Notes: a model not told the origin generated them from the sequence alone. 64,000 bases of DNA from Duganella qianjiadongensis (GCF_009857915.1 NZ_WWCM01000006.1:1-64000), one strand, 5' to 3'; positions 46,099 to 56,700 are shown, numbered from the stretch's first letter. Program-made: numbers and translations.

Positions 46099-47472
46099 TC
46101 AGCCTTCCACCACCACCAGTGGCACCAGTTGTTTGCGGGCCCGGCGTGCATGCGGCACCCAGGCCAGCGCCTGCCAGCGGCGCCACATGATCAGTCCGCG
46201 TATCCATTCGTCCGCAGCATACGCCAGCCATACGCCGGGCAAGCCCCAGCCCAGTACGACACCAAGCAGCCAGCTGCCGCCCGCCAGTACCAGCAGCATG
46301 GACAAGGCGCCGGCCATGACGGGAAAACGGGCATCGCCGGCTGCCCTCAGCGCATTGATCACCACCAGATTGAACGTGCGGCCCGGTTCCAGCAACACGG
46401 TCAGCCAGAGCAGCAGCGAACCGCCCACGATAATCTGCGGATCGTTGCTAAACCAGCCCAGCAAAGCTCTGCCGGCCAGCGCTGCTAGCGCCGCAATCAG
46501 CAGCGCCACCAGCACGCCGCGCAGCAGGGTACGCCGCACGATCTGGTGCGCGGCGCGCAAATGGCCGGCGCCGATCAGATAGCCGACGATGATTTCAACG
46601 GTCAGGCCACTGGCGATGCTGAACATCATCACCCCCGTCATGACCTGCAGCACATAGGCCTGGGTGGCCAGCGCCGTCGCGCCCAACTGGGCCGCAGCAG
46701 CCACACTGACCATGAAGGCCAGCCGCCACGCGATGTTTTCGGCAGCGCCGGGCAAACCGATATGCAGCACGGCCGACAGTTCCGGCCGCGGCAGGCGCCA
46801 CCAGTCGGCCGGCGCCAGCCGGATGCCCAGCTGATAGCGCCACAGCGTCAGATGCAGGCCTAGCCCCAGCATGCGGCTCAGCATCAGCGCCAGCGCATAG
46901 CCGGGCAAACCGAGCGGCGCGATCGGCCCCCAGCCGAACATCAGCGGTATCGCCAGTGCCATATGGCATACATGCATGGCTAGCAGCACCAGCAAAGTGT
47001 CGCGGGTGCGCAGGTGCGCCCGCATCACACTGGCCATGGCAGCATTCCAGGCATCGAACAGGGTGGCGAGGGCCAGTGTTTTCAGCAGCGGCAAGGCCAG
47101 CGGCATGACTTCGGGCGGCGTATTCAATAGCGTCAGCAAGGGGCCGGCGGCCAGCCAGCCCGCCAGCGCGGTGACGCCGCCGAGCCAGCTGCTGGCACCG
47201 ACCACCGCCCGCGCCACACGTTGCGCTGCATCAAGTTGTGTTGCGCCTAGTTTCTGTGTCACCACCACGCTAACGCCCGCGCCGATAATCCGGAATAGCA
47301 GGAACAGCATCGCCGTCACCTGGCTAGCGATGGCGAAAGCCGCCCCGGCGGCGTCGGAATGGCGTGCGGCGAGTGCCGTGCCGGCTACGCCGATAGCCAT
47401 GGCCAGGCCTAGTTCCGCCAGTAATGGCCAGACCAGGCCGCGCATGCGCGGCGGTAAGCGGGAGGTGGACAT
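46099..47472 (-). CDS. MATE family multidrug/toxin exporter
   Basis: About 457 residues from the ATG at 47472; the frame extends to 47514. Twelve hydrophobic segments arranged as two related halves, for example LAMAIGVAGTALAARHSDAA early and LVVINALRAAGDARFPVMAG late, the latter typical of MATE proteins. It is predicted to exchange cations for organic cations or other toxic compounds at the inner membrane. There is no strong ribosome binding site. It is divergent from the SBP gene at 47618 and has no visible regulator. Confidence 0.85.
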   Translation of the reverse strand: MSTSRLPPRMRGLVWPLLAELGLAMAIGVAGTALAARHSDAAGAAFAIASQVTAMLFLLFRIIGAGVSVVVTQKLGATQLDAAQRVARAVVGASSWLGGVTALAGWLAAGPLLTLLNTPPEVMPLALPLLKTLALATLFDAWNAAMASVMRAHLRTRDTLLVLLAMHVCHMALAIPLMFGWGPIAPLGLPGYALALMLSRMLGLGLHLTLWRYQLGIRLAPADWWRLPRPELSAVLHIGLPGAAENIAWRLAFMVSVAAAAQLGATALATQAYVLQVMTGVMMFSIASGLTVEIIVGYLIGAGHLRAAHQIVRRTLLRGVLVALLIAALAALAGRALLGWFSNDPQIIVGGSLLLWLTVLLEPGRTFNLVVINALRAAGDARFPVMAGALSMLLVLAGGSWLLGVVLGWGLPGVWLAYAADEWIRGLIMWRRWQALAWVPHARRARKQLVPLVVVEG

Positions 47473-47617
47473 AAGCGTCGATGAGTTTGTTGCAGGCACG
47501 CTAGTGTAACGCAACTGGAAGCGCTTTCATAAATATCATAGAATATATCTATTGCCGCTTTGTCATTGGCAAAGTGTACACTCTTGCTGCACCCACTTAT
47601 CTGTTGCGCATTCTGCC

Positions 47618-48541
47618 TTGACGCCTGCCGCTGTTTCCCGCTTGCTCTACCTTCTGCTGCTGTTGCTGCCGCTCCGGCAGGCGTACGCGCAAGGACTGGC
47701 GGTACTGCATCCGGAACTCAATGGTCCCTACCGCAGCGTGGTGAGCGAAATTCTGCAAGGGGTGGAAGAGCAGATCCACAGCCATCCGCGCATAGTGGTA
47801 TTCGGCCCGGCTACGGATGCGGTCGAACTGCGCAACAATCTGAAAAACAGCAAGGCCGTCATCGCACTGGGCCGCCAGAGTCTGAAACTGGCGAACACGC
47901 TCGATTCCGCCGTTCCTGTGGTGATAGGCGGCGTCAATCCCGGTGCCGACAGCGAGCAGTTAAACGGCATCAGCATGATGCCTGATCCGGCCTTGCTGTT
48001 CACCCTGCTGAGAAATCTGCTGCCTTCGGTGCGCCGCGTAATGGCGGTGTACCACCCCCAGACCAGCGAAGCCCAGATCCGGCTGGCACGCGAAGCAGCG
48101 CGCGCTCAGGGACTGGATTTTTCGGCACTGGAAGCCAGCGATCTGGCCGGCGCAGCACGCGCCTATGAAGCATTGCTCAGTACATCCGATAGCCGGCGCG
48201 ATGCGCTGTGGCTGCTGCAGGACCCCACCACAGTCGAGGAAACCACGATACTGCCCATGATCCTGAAAGAGTCATGGAGCCGCAGCCTGCCGGTGTTCTC
48301 CAGCAGTGTGCTGCATGTAAAAAAAGGCGTGTTGTTCGGCATGTATCCGAATCATGTGCAGCTCGGTCACGATCTGGCCCAGCTGGCAAGCGCATTGCAG
48401 AATGGCGAAAACGTCAGACGCGGGCTGATGCCCCTGCGCGCACTGAGCAGCGCGCTCAACTCCCGTACCGCCAGCCACCTCGGGCTGCATCTGGGCACTG
48501 TACAACTAAGGCAATTCGATGCGATTTTCCCTGAACTATAA
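47618..48541 (+). CDS. Periplasmic ABC-type substrate-binding protein (PF04392-like), sensor partner
   Basis: About 307 residues if it starts at the TTG at 47618, directly before the signal peptide (RLLYLLLLLLPLRQAYA). No ATG is available and an upstream TTG (47552) keeps the frame open, so the start is uncertain. The mature protein has the two-lobed binding-protein pattern of PF04392: VVSEILQGVEEQI, AVIALGRQSLKLA, VPVVIGGVNPG, VMAVYHPQTSEAQ. No permease follows; instead the giant signalling protein starts 57 bases later. I infer it presents a ligand to that protein. Confidence 0.75.
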   Translation: MTPAAVSRLLYLLLLLLPLRQAYAQGLAVLHPELNGPYRSVVSEILQGVEEQIHSHPRIVVFGPATDAVELRNNLKNSKAVIALGRQSLKLANTLDSAVPVVIGGVNPGADSEQLNGISMMPDPALLFTLLRNLLPSVRRVMAVYHPQTSEAQIRLAREAARAQGLDFSALEASDLAGAARAYEALLSTSDSRRDALWLLQDPTTVEETTILPMILKESWSRSLPVFSSSVLHVKKGVLFGMYPNHVQLGHDLAQLASALQNGENVRRGLMPLRALSSALNSRTASHLGLHLGTVQLRQFDAIFPEL

Positions 48542-48598
48542 GGCCCGCACAGTGGCTCCGGCTAAGTTCTGCCCCGGGCTGCAAGGGGAGCAGAAACC

Positions 48599-51500
48599 AT
48601 GATCACGCTGCTGCGCCAATTCCTGCGCCGTACCGGCTTCCAGCGTCAGCTGATGCTGATCGCTTCGATCTCTATCCTTGGCCTCGCCGTGTTCTCGGCC
48701 CTGATGAATGCGCGCGAAGCCAATGTACGCATGCGCGACTATTTCGTCGGGCAAGGACAGCGCATCGCCGAAAATCTTGCCCGTCAGAGTACGCTTGCGC
48801 TGTTGTTCCATGCGCAGGAGAATGCCCGCGAGGTCGTCAGCACCACGCTGGCTTTCCCTGATGTCAGTGCAGTCCAGATCATCGATGCGCAGCAGCGCGT
48901 ACTGCTCAATCAGGCCAGCGCCGGCCAGGCGGTGCTGGCCCCACCGGGAAAAAACCTCCCCAGTCATGCTGCTCTGATGAGCGAAGATAGCCATAGCTGG
49001 CTGTTTGCTGCTCCCGTGTTCGGCGGGCAGGCCGAGACATCGCCGCTGGACCCGCAGGACATCCGCCCGCAGATACAGGGCTATGTGCAGGTGCAGATCG
49101 CCAAGAGCACGCTCAATAGCCTGACCGCCTCTCTGCTGCTGGGCAATCTGGTGCTGACGCTATCATTTGCCGTGCTAGTGCTGGGTGTGGGACGCCTGCT
49201 GACGCGCCACATGATCCGTCCGCTGAATGCGCTGTCGGAACTGATGCGCCGCGCCGAAGCGGGCGAGTCGGGCATGCGCGCGCGCCCTTCCGGCCCGCGC
49301 GACCTGATCGACATGGCCCATGCTTTCAACCAGATGATGACAGTGCTGGAGCAGCGCGAGAGCGAGCTCATGGAATCGCGCGACGCCGCCATCAATCTTG
49401 CCCAGCTCAAGGCCCAGTTTGCCGCCACCGTCAGCCATGAAGTGCGCACCCCGCTCAACGGCGTAGTCGGCATGCTGGACATGCTGCGCGAAACCCGTCT
49501 CTCCATGCGCCAGCAGGAGCTGCTCGATGTGGCGTGGAACTCATCCAATACCCTGATCGAACTGATCAACAATATTCTCGATTTCTCCAAGCTGGAAGCA
49601 GGCAGGCTGACGCTGGAACCCAATACCTTCGACCTGCCCGCCCTGCTCGATCAGGTAATCGAACTGTTGCAGCCTCAGGCCAGCCAGAAGGGCTTGCAAC
49701 TGGGCTGGCAAGGCGCTGCCGATCTGCCGCGCTATCTGACCGGCGACGCACTGCGCCTGCGCCAGATTCTGCTCAACCTGATCGGCAATGCCATCAAATT
49801 TACCGAACGTGGCGAGGTTGCCGTCAGCCTGGGCGTCAGCAGCGACTCGCAGCCCCTGCGCCTGCACTGCAGCGTGCGCGATACCGGGATCGGCATGAGC
49901 GCCGAGGTCTGCCAGCGTCTGTTCCACGCCTACGTACAGCCGGAAACCGGCACCACCCGCCGCTACGGCGGCACCGGGCTGGGGCTGGCCATCAGCAAGC
50001 AGCTGGTAGAGCTGCTGGGTGGCCAGATCAGCGTCCAGAGCACCCCCGGCCAGGGCAGCAGCTTCAGTTTCGACATCGCTTGCCAGCCCGCCAGCGCACC
50101 TGCCACAGCCGCTGCCCCCGCTGCCCCTGCCCTTGCAGCGGCGGCAGCGCCAGCCATGGCGGGCGGCGCGACGCGGCCGCCTTTGGCCGGCGACGCCCCC
50201 CGCTTCCGCGTGCTGGTGGCGGAGGACAACCGGACCAACCAGATGGTGGCAGCAGGCATGCTGGCACTGAATGACTGCAGCTGCGTATTTGCCGGCGATG
50301 GTGCCGAAGCAGTGCGGGCTGCCGCGCGCGAACAGTTCGATCTGATCCTGATGGATTGCAGCATGCCGGAAATGGATGGCTACGAAGCGACCGCCCATAT
50401 CCGCCTGGCCGAACTGGCCAGCGGCCGCCGCACCCCGCTGCTGGCCATGACGGCGAATACCCAGTCCGGCGATGCCGAAAAATGTCTTGCCGCCGGCATG
50501 GACGACTATCTGGCCAAGCCGATCACGCTGGTGGAACTGCGCCGCAAACTGGAAAAATGGCTGCCTCTGCAGGTTAGCGTAGAGGCCACACATGACGCCA
50601 CCATCAGCGCTGCTGCGCCCTGCCCGGTCAACCGCGCAGTCTACGAACAGCTATGTCAGGTGCTGGGCGAGAGCCTGCCGCAAGCCATCGAACCCTATCT
50701 GGAAGATGCCCCGCGCGGTATCGACGAGATCGAGCAGGCGGTGGCCAGCGGCGACTACGCGCTGGCCCGCGAGCGCGCCCACACGCTCAAAGGCGCGTCG
50801 GCCAATCTGGGCGCCGAGTTACTGGCGCAACTGGCCATGCAGGTGGAAGACCATGCAGCGCGCGGCGAAGGCGACCAGCTGCAGCCGCTCCTCGCGCCTC
50901 TGCGCAGCGAATATGCGGCACTGGCCGAGTTCCTGCGCGCCCAGCTCAGCGTCATGACACCCATGTCCGAACAGCGCGAAGACAGTCTGGCGCAAGTGCT
51001 GATCGTCGACGATGATCGCAGTACCCGCAGCACGCTACGCCATACGCTGCAGCGTGACGGCTTCCACGTGGAAGAAGCTGGCGATGGCGCACAGGCACTG
51101 GCCATGCTGGCGACGTACCAGCCGGACGTGATCCTGATGGACGCGATGATGCCGGTGATGGACGGCTTCACCGCCTGCGCCCGCATGCAGCAACTGCCGC
51201 AGGGTGCCGAGATTCCCGTACTGATGATCACCGCCCTGCAGGATAACGCCTCGGTCGAAAAAGCTTTTGCCGCCGGTGCCAGCGACTACATTCCCAAGCC
51301 TATCCACTACGCCGTGCTGTCGCAGCGGGTGCGCCGCATCATCGAGGGTAATCGGGCGGAAAAGCGCATCCGCCATCTGGCCTACAACGACGTCCTGACC
51401 AACCTGCCTAACCGTACCCTGTTCTTCGACCTGCTGGCCCAGCGCATCAGCCGTGCCGAGGATCAGCAGCAGCAACTGGGTGTGCTGTTCATGGATCTGG

Positions 51501-52696
51501 ACCGATTCAAATACGTCAACGACAATCTGGGCCACCATATCGGCGACCGTCTGCTGCAAGCAGTCGCCCAGCGGGTGCGCCAGACCGTGCGCGACGACGA
51601 CACCGTGGCACGGCTGGGCGGCGACGAGTTCACCGTGGTGCTGGACCAGCTTGACAATCCGGCCGCGGCGGCCGCAGCGGCGCAGAACATCGTGCGGGCG
51701 CTGAGCGCGCCCTTCCCTATCGACGGCAACGATATCTTCGTCACCGCCAGCGTGGGCATCGCCATGTACCCGCACGACGGACGCGATGTGGCCACACTGG
51801 TCAAGCATGCCGACAGCGCCATGTACCGCGCCAAGCGCACCAACAGCGGCTTCCAGTTCTATGAAGCGTCGATGGAGCTATCGATTTCCGAACACGTGCG
51901 GCTGGAAAGCGATCTGCGCCACGCCATGCTGCAGGGCCACCAGCTGGAAGTGTATTACCAGCCGCAGGCCCGCCTCGACGACGGCAGCATACTGGGAATG
52001 GAAGCACTGCTGCGCTGGCACCATCCGCTGCGCGGCCTGATTGCTCCCGACCAGTTCATTCCCCTAGCTGAAGAAACGGGACTGATCATCCCTATCGGCG
52101 AATGGGTGCTGCGCAGTGCCTGCAGCCAGCTGCAAAGCTGGCGCGACGAGGGCATGGCGGACCTGCGTGTCGCTGTCAACCTGTCGGTACGCCAGCTGCT
52201 GCAGAAGGATTTCAGTAACACCGTGGCCCGCATCCTCAACGAAACTGGCCTGCCGGCCGCCTTGCTGGAGCTTGAAATCACTGAAAGCACGCTGATGGAA
52301 AACGCCCAGGATACGCTGGCGACGCTGCATAGTCTGCATGCGCTGGGCGTGCGCCTGTCGATCGACGACTTCGGTACCGGCTATTCTTCGCTGTCCTATC
52401 TCAAGCGCTTCCCTGTCGACATCCTGAAAATCGACCGCTCCTTCGTGCTCGATGTGCCGCAGGATGGCGACGACATGGCGATCGTCAGCGCCATCATCGC
52501 GCTGGCCCACAGCCTGCGACTGGAAGTGGTCGCCGAAGGCGTAGAAACGGAAGCCCAGCTAGCCTTCCTGCGCGCGCGCGACTGCGATCTGCTGCAAGGC
52601 TATTTCCTCAGTCCGGCGCTGCCTGCCCAGCAGTGCGCCGATCTGATACGCGCCCACCGGCCCCAGAACGGCGTCGTACTGACAGCACAGAATTAA
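48599..52696 (+). CDS. Giant hybrid kinase: HAMP-HisKA-HATPase-REC-HPt-REC-GGDEF-EAL
   Basis: 1365 residues, inner membrane. Helices at about 18-38 and 175-198 enclose a periplasmic sensor, followed by HAMP. HisKA has His280 in TVSHEVRTPLN; an HATPase follows with [19 protein letters not shown]. Receiver 1 has Asp586 (LMDCSMPEMDGYE), HPt has His728 (RAHTLKGASANLG), receiver 2 has Asp848 (LMDAMMPVMDGF). GGDEF is at 1007-1011 with an RDDD inhibition site just before, and EAL at 1135-1137 with NLSVRQL, ITESTLME, DDFGTGYSSL and AEGVETEAQL. All catalytic motifs look intact, so one chain can carry signal, relay and c-di-GMP turnover. AAGGGGAG precedes the ATG. Confidence 0.95.
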   Translation: MITLLRQFLRRTGFQRQLMLIASISILGLAVFSALMNAREANVRMRDYFVGQGQRIAENLARQSTLALLFHAQENAREVVSTTLAFPDVSAVQIIDAQQRVLLNQASAGQAVLAPPGKNLPSHAALMSEDSHSWLFAAPVFGGQAETSPLDPQDIRPQIQGYVQVQIAKSTLNSLTASLLLGNLVLTLSFAVLVLGVGRLLTRHMIRPLNALSELMRRAEAGESGMRARPSGPRDLIDMAHAFNQMMTVLEQRESELMESRDAAINLAQLKAQFAATVSHEVRTPLNGVVGMLDMLRETRLSMRQQELLDVAWNSSNTLIELINNILDFSKLEAGRLTLEPNTFDLPALLDQVIELLQPQASQKGLQLGWQGAADLPRYLTGDALRLRQILLNLIGNAIKFTERGEVAVSLGVSSDSQPLRLHCSVRDTGIGMSAEVCQRLFHAYVQPETGTTRRYGGTGLGLAISKQLVELLGGQISVQSTPGQGSSFSFDIACQPASAPATAAAPAAPALAAAAAPAMAGGATRPPLAGDAPRFRVLVAEDNRTNQMVAAGMLALNDCSCVFAGDGAEAVRAAAREQFDLILMDCSMPEMDGYEATAHIRLAELASGRRTPLLAMTANTQSGDAEKCLAAGMDDYLAKPITLVELRRKLEKWLPLQVSVEATHDATISAAAPCPVNRAVYEQLCQVLGESLPQAIEPYLEDAPRGIDEIEQAVASGDYALARERAHTLKGASANLGAELLAQLAMQVEDHAARGEGDQLQPLLAPLRSEYAALAEFLRAQLSVMTPMSEQREDSLAQVLIVDDDRSTRSTLRHTLQRDGFHVEEAGDGAQALAMLATYQPDVILMDAMMPVMDGFTACARMQQLPQGAEIPVLMITALQDNASVEKAFAAGASDYIPKPIHYAVLSQRVRRIIEGNRAEKRIRHLAYNDVLTNLPNRTLFFDLLAQRISRAEDQQQQLGVLFMDLDRFKYVNDNLGHHIGDRLLQAVAQRVRQTVRDDDTVARLGGDEFTVVLDQLDNPAAAAAAAQNIVRALSAPFPIDGNDIFVTASVGIAMYPHDGRDVATLVKHADSAMYRAKRTNSGFQFYEASMELSISEHVRLESDLRHAMLQGHQLEVYYQPQARLDDGSILGMEALLRWHHPLRGLIAPDQFIPLAEETGLIIPIGEWVLRSACSQLQSWRDEGMADLRVAVNLSVRQLLQKDFSNTVARILNETGLPAALLELEITESTLMENAQDTLATLHSLHALGVRLSIDDFGTGYSSLSYLKRFPVDILKIDRSFVLDVPQDGDDMAIVSAIIALAHSLRLEVVAEGVETEAQLAFLRARDCDLLQGYFLSPALPAQQCADLIRAHRPQNGVVLTAQN

Positions 52697-52722
52697 ACAC
52701 CTGCGAAATTATTGCTCACATC

Positions 52723-54888
52723 ATGACGCACACCATGCCCCCCCATCACACTGCCCCCCGCGTCGCCCCCACCGCACGGCCGCGCCTGCGCCGTCTGCAG
52801 CTAGCTCTGGCCACTGCGCTGCCATTGTGCCTGATTGGACCCGGCGCGTATGCCAGCCCCGTTGGCGATGACGACGAACTGGCCATGTCCTATAGCGAAG
52901 CACTCAATGTCAGCATCGCCACAGGCAGCCCGCAGACGCTGCGTCGTGCGCCCGCCGTGGCCAGCGTTATCACCGCCGCCGACATCGTCGCCATGGGGGC
53001 AACGGATCTCGACCAGATACTCGAGACGGTGCCGGGCATACACGTCAACCGTACGCCCAACAGTAATTCGCCCATCTACGTCATCCGCGGCATTGTCAGC
53101 GCCTTTAATCCGCAGGTGCTGATGCTGCAGAATGGCATACCGATTACGACTGCCTACATCGGCAACAAGGGCAATCTCTGGGGCGGCTATCCGGTCGAGC
53201 ATATCGCCCGTATCGAAATACTGCGCGGCCCGGGTTCTGCCCTGTACGGTTCCGACGCCTACGCCGGCGTGATCAACATCATTACCAAAAGCGCTGCCGA
53301 GGTGGGCGGCACCGAGCTCGGTCTGCGTGCTGCCGGCTACAGCAGCGGCGACCTGTGGTTCCAGCATGGCGGCAAGATCGGCCCCGTCGCACTGGCCACC
53401 TATTTGCGCTATGGCCAGACCGACGGCAACCATAGTCTGGTCGAAGTCGATGCCCAGACCCGCAACGACAAACTGTTCAATACCAGTGCCAGTCTTGCAC
53501 CCGGCTATACCAATAATCAGGTCAAGGCGGTCGACGCCAATCTCGATGCCCAGGCCGGCGCCTGGCGCGCACGCTTCGGTTATAAGCGGCGCTACGACAT
53601 GGGTAGCGGCCTGGGCATCGCCTCGGCACTAGACCCTGACAGCCGCCAGCAAAGCGAACGGCTTACAGGCAGCCTGTCATGGGCCGACGCCCAGCTGGCG
53701 CGCGACTGGGGTGCCGGCGCCACCCTCAGCAGCCAGCAGTATGCGCAGGAGATCCCGACCTGGTATCACCTGATGCCGGCTGGTCTGGTCTACCCTACCG
53801 GCGCCTTCCCCAACGGCATGATCGCCGCGCCGGAAACCTGGGAGCGCACCGTGCGCGCCAGCGCCTACGCCGATTACAGCGGCTGGCAGCTGCACCGCAT
53901 CCGGCTGGGACTGGGTCACGACGATATCGATATGTACCGCACGCGGGAGTACCGCAATTTCAATTACGCCAGCAACGGCATGCCGATTCCGCTGCCGCAG
54001 GTGATAGAAACCAGCAGCAGCACGCCGTTTATCCGGCCACAGCGGCGCCATATCAACTATCTGTACCTGCAGGATGAATGGAATCTGGCGGCCGACTGGA
54101 ACCTGACGGCAGGTCTGCGCCATGACCGCTATTCCGATTTTGGCAGCACCACCAATCCGCGCCTCGCGCTGGTGTGGGATGCCAGCTATGATTTGACCGC
54201 CAAGCTGCTGTATGGGCGCGCCTTCCGTGCACCGGCTTTTGTGGAGAGTTACGGCATCAGCAACCCTGTTGCACTGGGCAATCCTCTGCTCAAGCCCGAG
54301 CGTAACGCCACGACGGAACTGGCCCTGGCATGGCAGCTCAGCACCAATGCCAGCGTCAACCTCTCGCTGTATCACTACATGATGCACGACATTATCCGTA
54401 CCGTGCCGAATCCTGTCGCCGGCACGGGCGCCACCTATGCCAACACGGGCGACCAGCATGGCGATGGCGCCGAACTGGAAGGCAAATGGATGCTCAGCCC
54501 CGCCCTGCAGTTCAGCGGCAACTACGCGTGGCAGCGCTCGATCGATCAGCGCACCGGCACCGATGCTGGTGGCGCACCGCGTCAGCATCTGCTGGGCCGT
54601 GCCGACTGGAGTTTTGCCGAGGATTACCAGCTAGGCGCCCAGATCAACCATGTCGCCGGCCGACGTCGCGCCGCTGGCGATGCACGTGCAGCGCTGGCCG
54701 ATTACACCAGCACCGATTTCACTCTGGCCACCCGCTATGGCCGCCAGCACTGGAACTACACGCTGGCGCTACGCAATGCCTTCAATGCGAATGTGCGCGA
54801 ACCCAGCCCCGCGCCGGGCCTGTCGCTGCCCGGCGATATTCCTATGCCGGGCCGCACCATTTCGCTACAGGCCAGCTACCAGATGTAA
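52723..54888 (+). CDS. TonB-dependent outer-membrane receptor
   Basis: About 721 residues from the ATG at 52723. A basic start and hydrophobic stretch (LQLALATALPLCLIGPGAYA) form a long signal peptide. The plug domain (about 70-180) contains AAPAVASVITAADI-like APAVASVITAADIVAMGATD, VPGIHVNRTP, and IEILRGPGSALYGSDAYAGV. The barrel ends in ISLQASYQM. The substrate is not evident; siderophore, cobalamin or sugar are all possible. It begins 26 bases after the giant kinase gene on the same strand and could be its target or co-transcribed partner. Confidence 0.9.
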   Translation: MTHTMPPHHTAPRVAPTARPRLRRLQLALATALPLCLIGPGAYASPVGDDDELAMSYSEALNVSIATGSPQTLRRAPAVASVITAADIVAMGATDLDQILETVPGIHVNRTPNSNSPIYVIRGIVSAFNPQVLMLQNGIPITTAYIGNKGNLWGGYPVEHIARIEILRGPGSALYGSDAYAGVINIITKSAAEVGGTELGLRAAGYSSGDLWFQHGGKIGPVALATYLRYGQTDGNHSLVEVDAQTRNDKLFNTSASLAPGYTNNQVKAVDANLDAQAGAWRARFGYKRRYDMGSGLGIASALDPDSRQQSERLTGSLSWADAQLARDWGAGATLSSQQYAQEIPTWYHLMPAGLVYPTGAFPNGMIAAPETWERTVRASAYADYSGWQLHRIRLGLGHDDIDMYRTREYRNFNYASNGMPIPLPQVIETSSSTPFIRPQRRHINYLYLQDEWNLAADWNLTAGLRHDRYSDFGSTTNPRLALVWDASYDLTAKLLYGRAFRAPAFVESYGISNPVALGNPLLKPERNATTELALAWQLSTNASVNLSLYHYMMHDIIRTVPNPVAGTGATYANTGDQHGDGAELEGKWMLSPALQFSGNYAWQRSIDQRTGTDAGGAPRQHLLGRADWSFAEDYQLGAQINHVAGRRRAAGDARAALADYTSTDFTLATRYGRQHWNYTLALRNAFNANVREPSPAPGLSLPGDIPMPGRTISLQASYQM

Positions 54889-54902
54889 GCTAGTCTTTCG
54901 CT

Positions 54903-56537
54903 TCAGGCCGCGCGCGCCAGCGCCGGCGGGCGCCGCACTGGCGTTCTGCCAGCTGGTGCAAGCGCCAGTACCTCCGCCTGGCGTCCGGTTTCGTGTTCGA
55001 GGCGGAATTCGCCCATCAGCCGGGTCATATCGGCGCACTGCTCCTGCATGGCCTGCGCTGCGGCGGCGGCTTGCTGTACCAGTGCCGCATTCTGCTGGGT
55101 CACACCATCCATCTCGCAGATCGCGCTGTTTACCTGTTCTATGCCCTGTTGCTGCATGGTGCTGGCATTACTGATGGCGGCAATGATATCGGCCACCTTG
55201 CCTACTTGCGTGACGATCTCGGTCATGGTGGCGCCCGCTTCGCTAGCCAGCGCACTGCCGCCGGCAATCTGCTGTGCCGACTCGTTAATCAGCTGCTTGA
55301 TCTCCTTGGCCGCCACCGCCGAGCGCTGCGCCAGATTGCGCACTTCCGTCGCCACGACAGCGAAGCCGCGCCCCTGCTCACCTGCGCGGGCCGCCTCCAC
55401 GGCAGCATTCAGGGCCAGGATATTGGTCTGGAAAGCGATACCATCAATCACGCCCGTGATATCGACGATGCGGCGGGCGAATTCGTCGATGTTATGCATG
55501 GTTGCCACCACTTGCGCCACCACGGCGCCGCCTTTGTCGGCCACTGCGGTAGCGGAGACTGCCAGTGCATTGGCAGCTTGTGCGTTGCCGCTATTGGCAC
55601 GCACCGCCTGAGTGAGTTCCACCATGGCCGATGCGGTTTCTTCCAGTGCGCCTGCCTGATGTTCGGTGCGCTGCGACAGATCCAGATTGCCAGCGGTGAT
55701 TTCGCGCGAACTATGATCGATGCGCTGGGCGCCATCACGCACCTGCCGCACCGTATGGGCTAGCCGCTCCGTCATGTGGCTCAGTGCATCGAGCAGCTTG
55801 CCGATCTCGTCGTGGCGCTGATGGTTGATGCTACCGTGCAGCTGGCCAGCGGCCACCTGCTGGGCTAGCTGTACTGCCTGTTCCAGCGGGCGCACCACGC
55901 TACGGGTCAGCAGCACTGCCAGCACGCTGCCGCTCAGCAGCGCTACCGCACCCAGTCCCAGCAGCAGTGCGCGGCTCAGCGCAAACTGGCTGGCCGAGCT
56001 GGCCGCCAGCTGTTGCGCTTCCTGTTTCTGATAGCTCAGCAACTGTTCCAGCGCGCCCGTGTAAGCGCCCGCCACGACGGGCATGCGCTGGTCGAGCAGA
56101 TCCGCCACTTCCTGTATGCGCCCGCCATCCTTGAATTTGAACAGCTCGCCACGCAGCGCCAGATACGCCTGCTTGCGCTGGGCCACCTGCTGCAGCAAGC
56201 GGGTCTCCTGCGCGTCATTGTCAAACTTGGCAAGGCGCAGTTCCAGCGCCTGCATCTGTTTCTCGCCTGCAGTGAGCTGGGCCTGGAACAGATCGGCCAC
56301 TTCCAGACTGTCGGCACGCGCGATCGATACCGTGCGCAGGCTGTTCAACTCCACGCTGGCCAGCAGTTCGGAGCCCAGTTGCTGTTTTGCCAGCTTGTCA
56401 TTGACCAGATCGGACGTCGTGGCGTTGGCTGCATGCAGCCGCCACAGGGCCACCGCCGACATGCATGCCATCAGTATCAGTAGCAGGCCGAACGAAGCCG
56501 TGACTCGGAAACCAGTATTTAATCGGGGGATATTCAT
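54903..56537 (-). CDS. Methyl-accepting chemotaxis protein
   Basis: 544 residues. A membrane helix at about 12-32, a periplasmic four-helix-bundle sensor (about 35-190), a second helix (about 192-215), HAMP, and a cytoplasmic signalling domain whose hairpin tip reads IDGIAFQTNILALNAAVEAA and GRGFAVVATEVRNLAQRSA. The C-terminal tail lacks the NWETF-type CheR/CheB tether. The ligand is unknown. Its stop is 14 bases from that of the TonB receptor; it is divergent from siaA. Confidence 0.95.
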   Translation of the reverse strand: MNIPRLNTGFRVTASFGLLLILMACMSAVALWRLHAANATTSDLVNDKLAKQQLGSELLASVELNSLRTVSIARADSLEVADLFQAQLTAGEKQMQALELRLAKFDNDAQETRLLQQVAQRKQAYLALRGELFKFKDGGRIQEVADLLDQRMPVVAGAYTGALEQLLSYQKQEAQQLAASSASQFALSRALLLGLGAVALLSGSVLAVLLTRSVVRPLEQAVQLAQQVAAGQLHGSINHQRHDEIGKLLDALSHMTERLAHTVRQVRDGAQRIDHSSREITAGNLDLSQRTEHQAGALEETASAMVELTQAVRANSGNAQAANALAVSATAVADKGGAVVAQVVATMHNIDEFARRIVDITGVIDGIAFQTNILALNAAVEAARAGEQGRGFAVVATEVRNLAQRSAVAAKEIKQLINESAQQIAGGSALASEAGATMTEIVTQVGKVADIIAAISNASTMQQQGIEQVNSAICEMDGVTQQNAALVQQAAAAAQAMQEQCADMTRLMGEFRLEHETGRQAEVLALAPAGRTPVRRPPALARAA

Positions 56538-56700
56538 CGCGTTTTCTAGGTGATGGAGTTTGAATCAGTCCGCAGTGTAGCGCCCGAATGTGACGCCATC
56601 ATTACCACGTGGAAACTTTTTGTACACAATGTCCATGTAATGAACTGGTAACAATTTCCTATTAGCATTGCGGCCACTATCCATTACCGGACACCCCACC

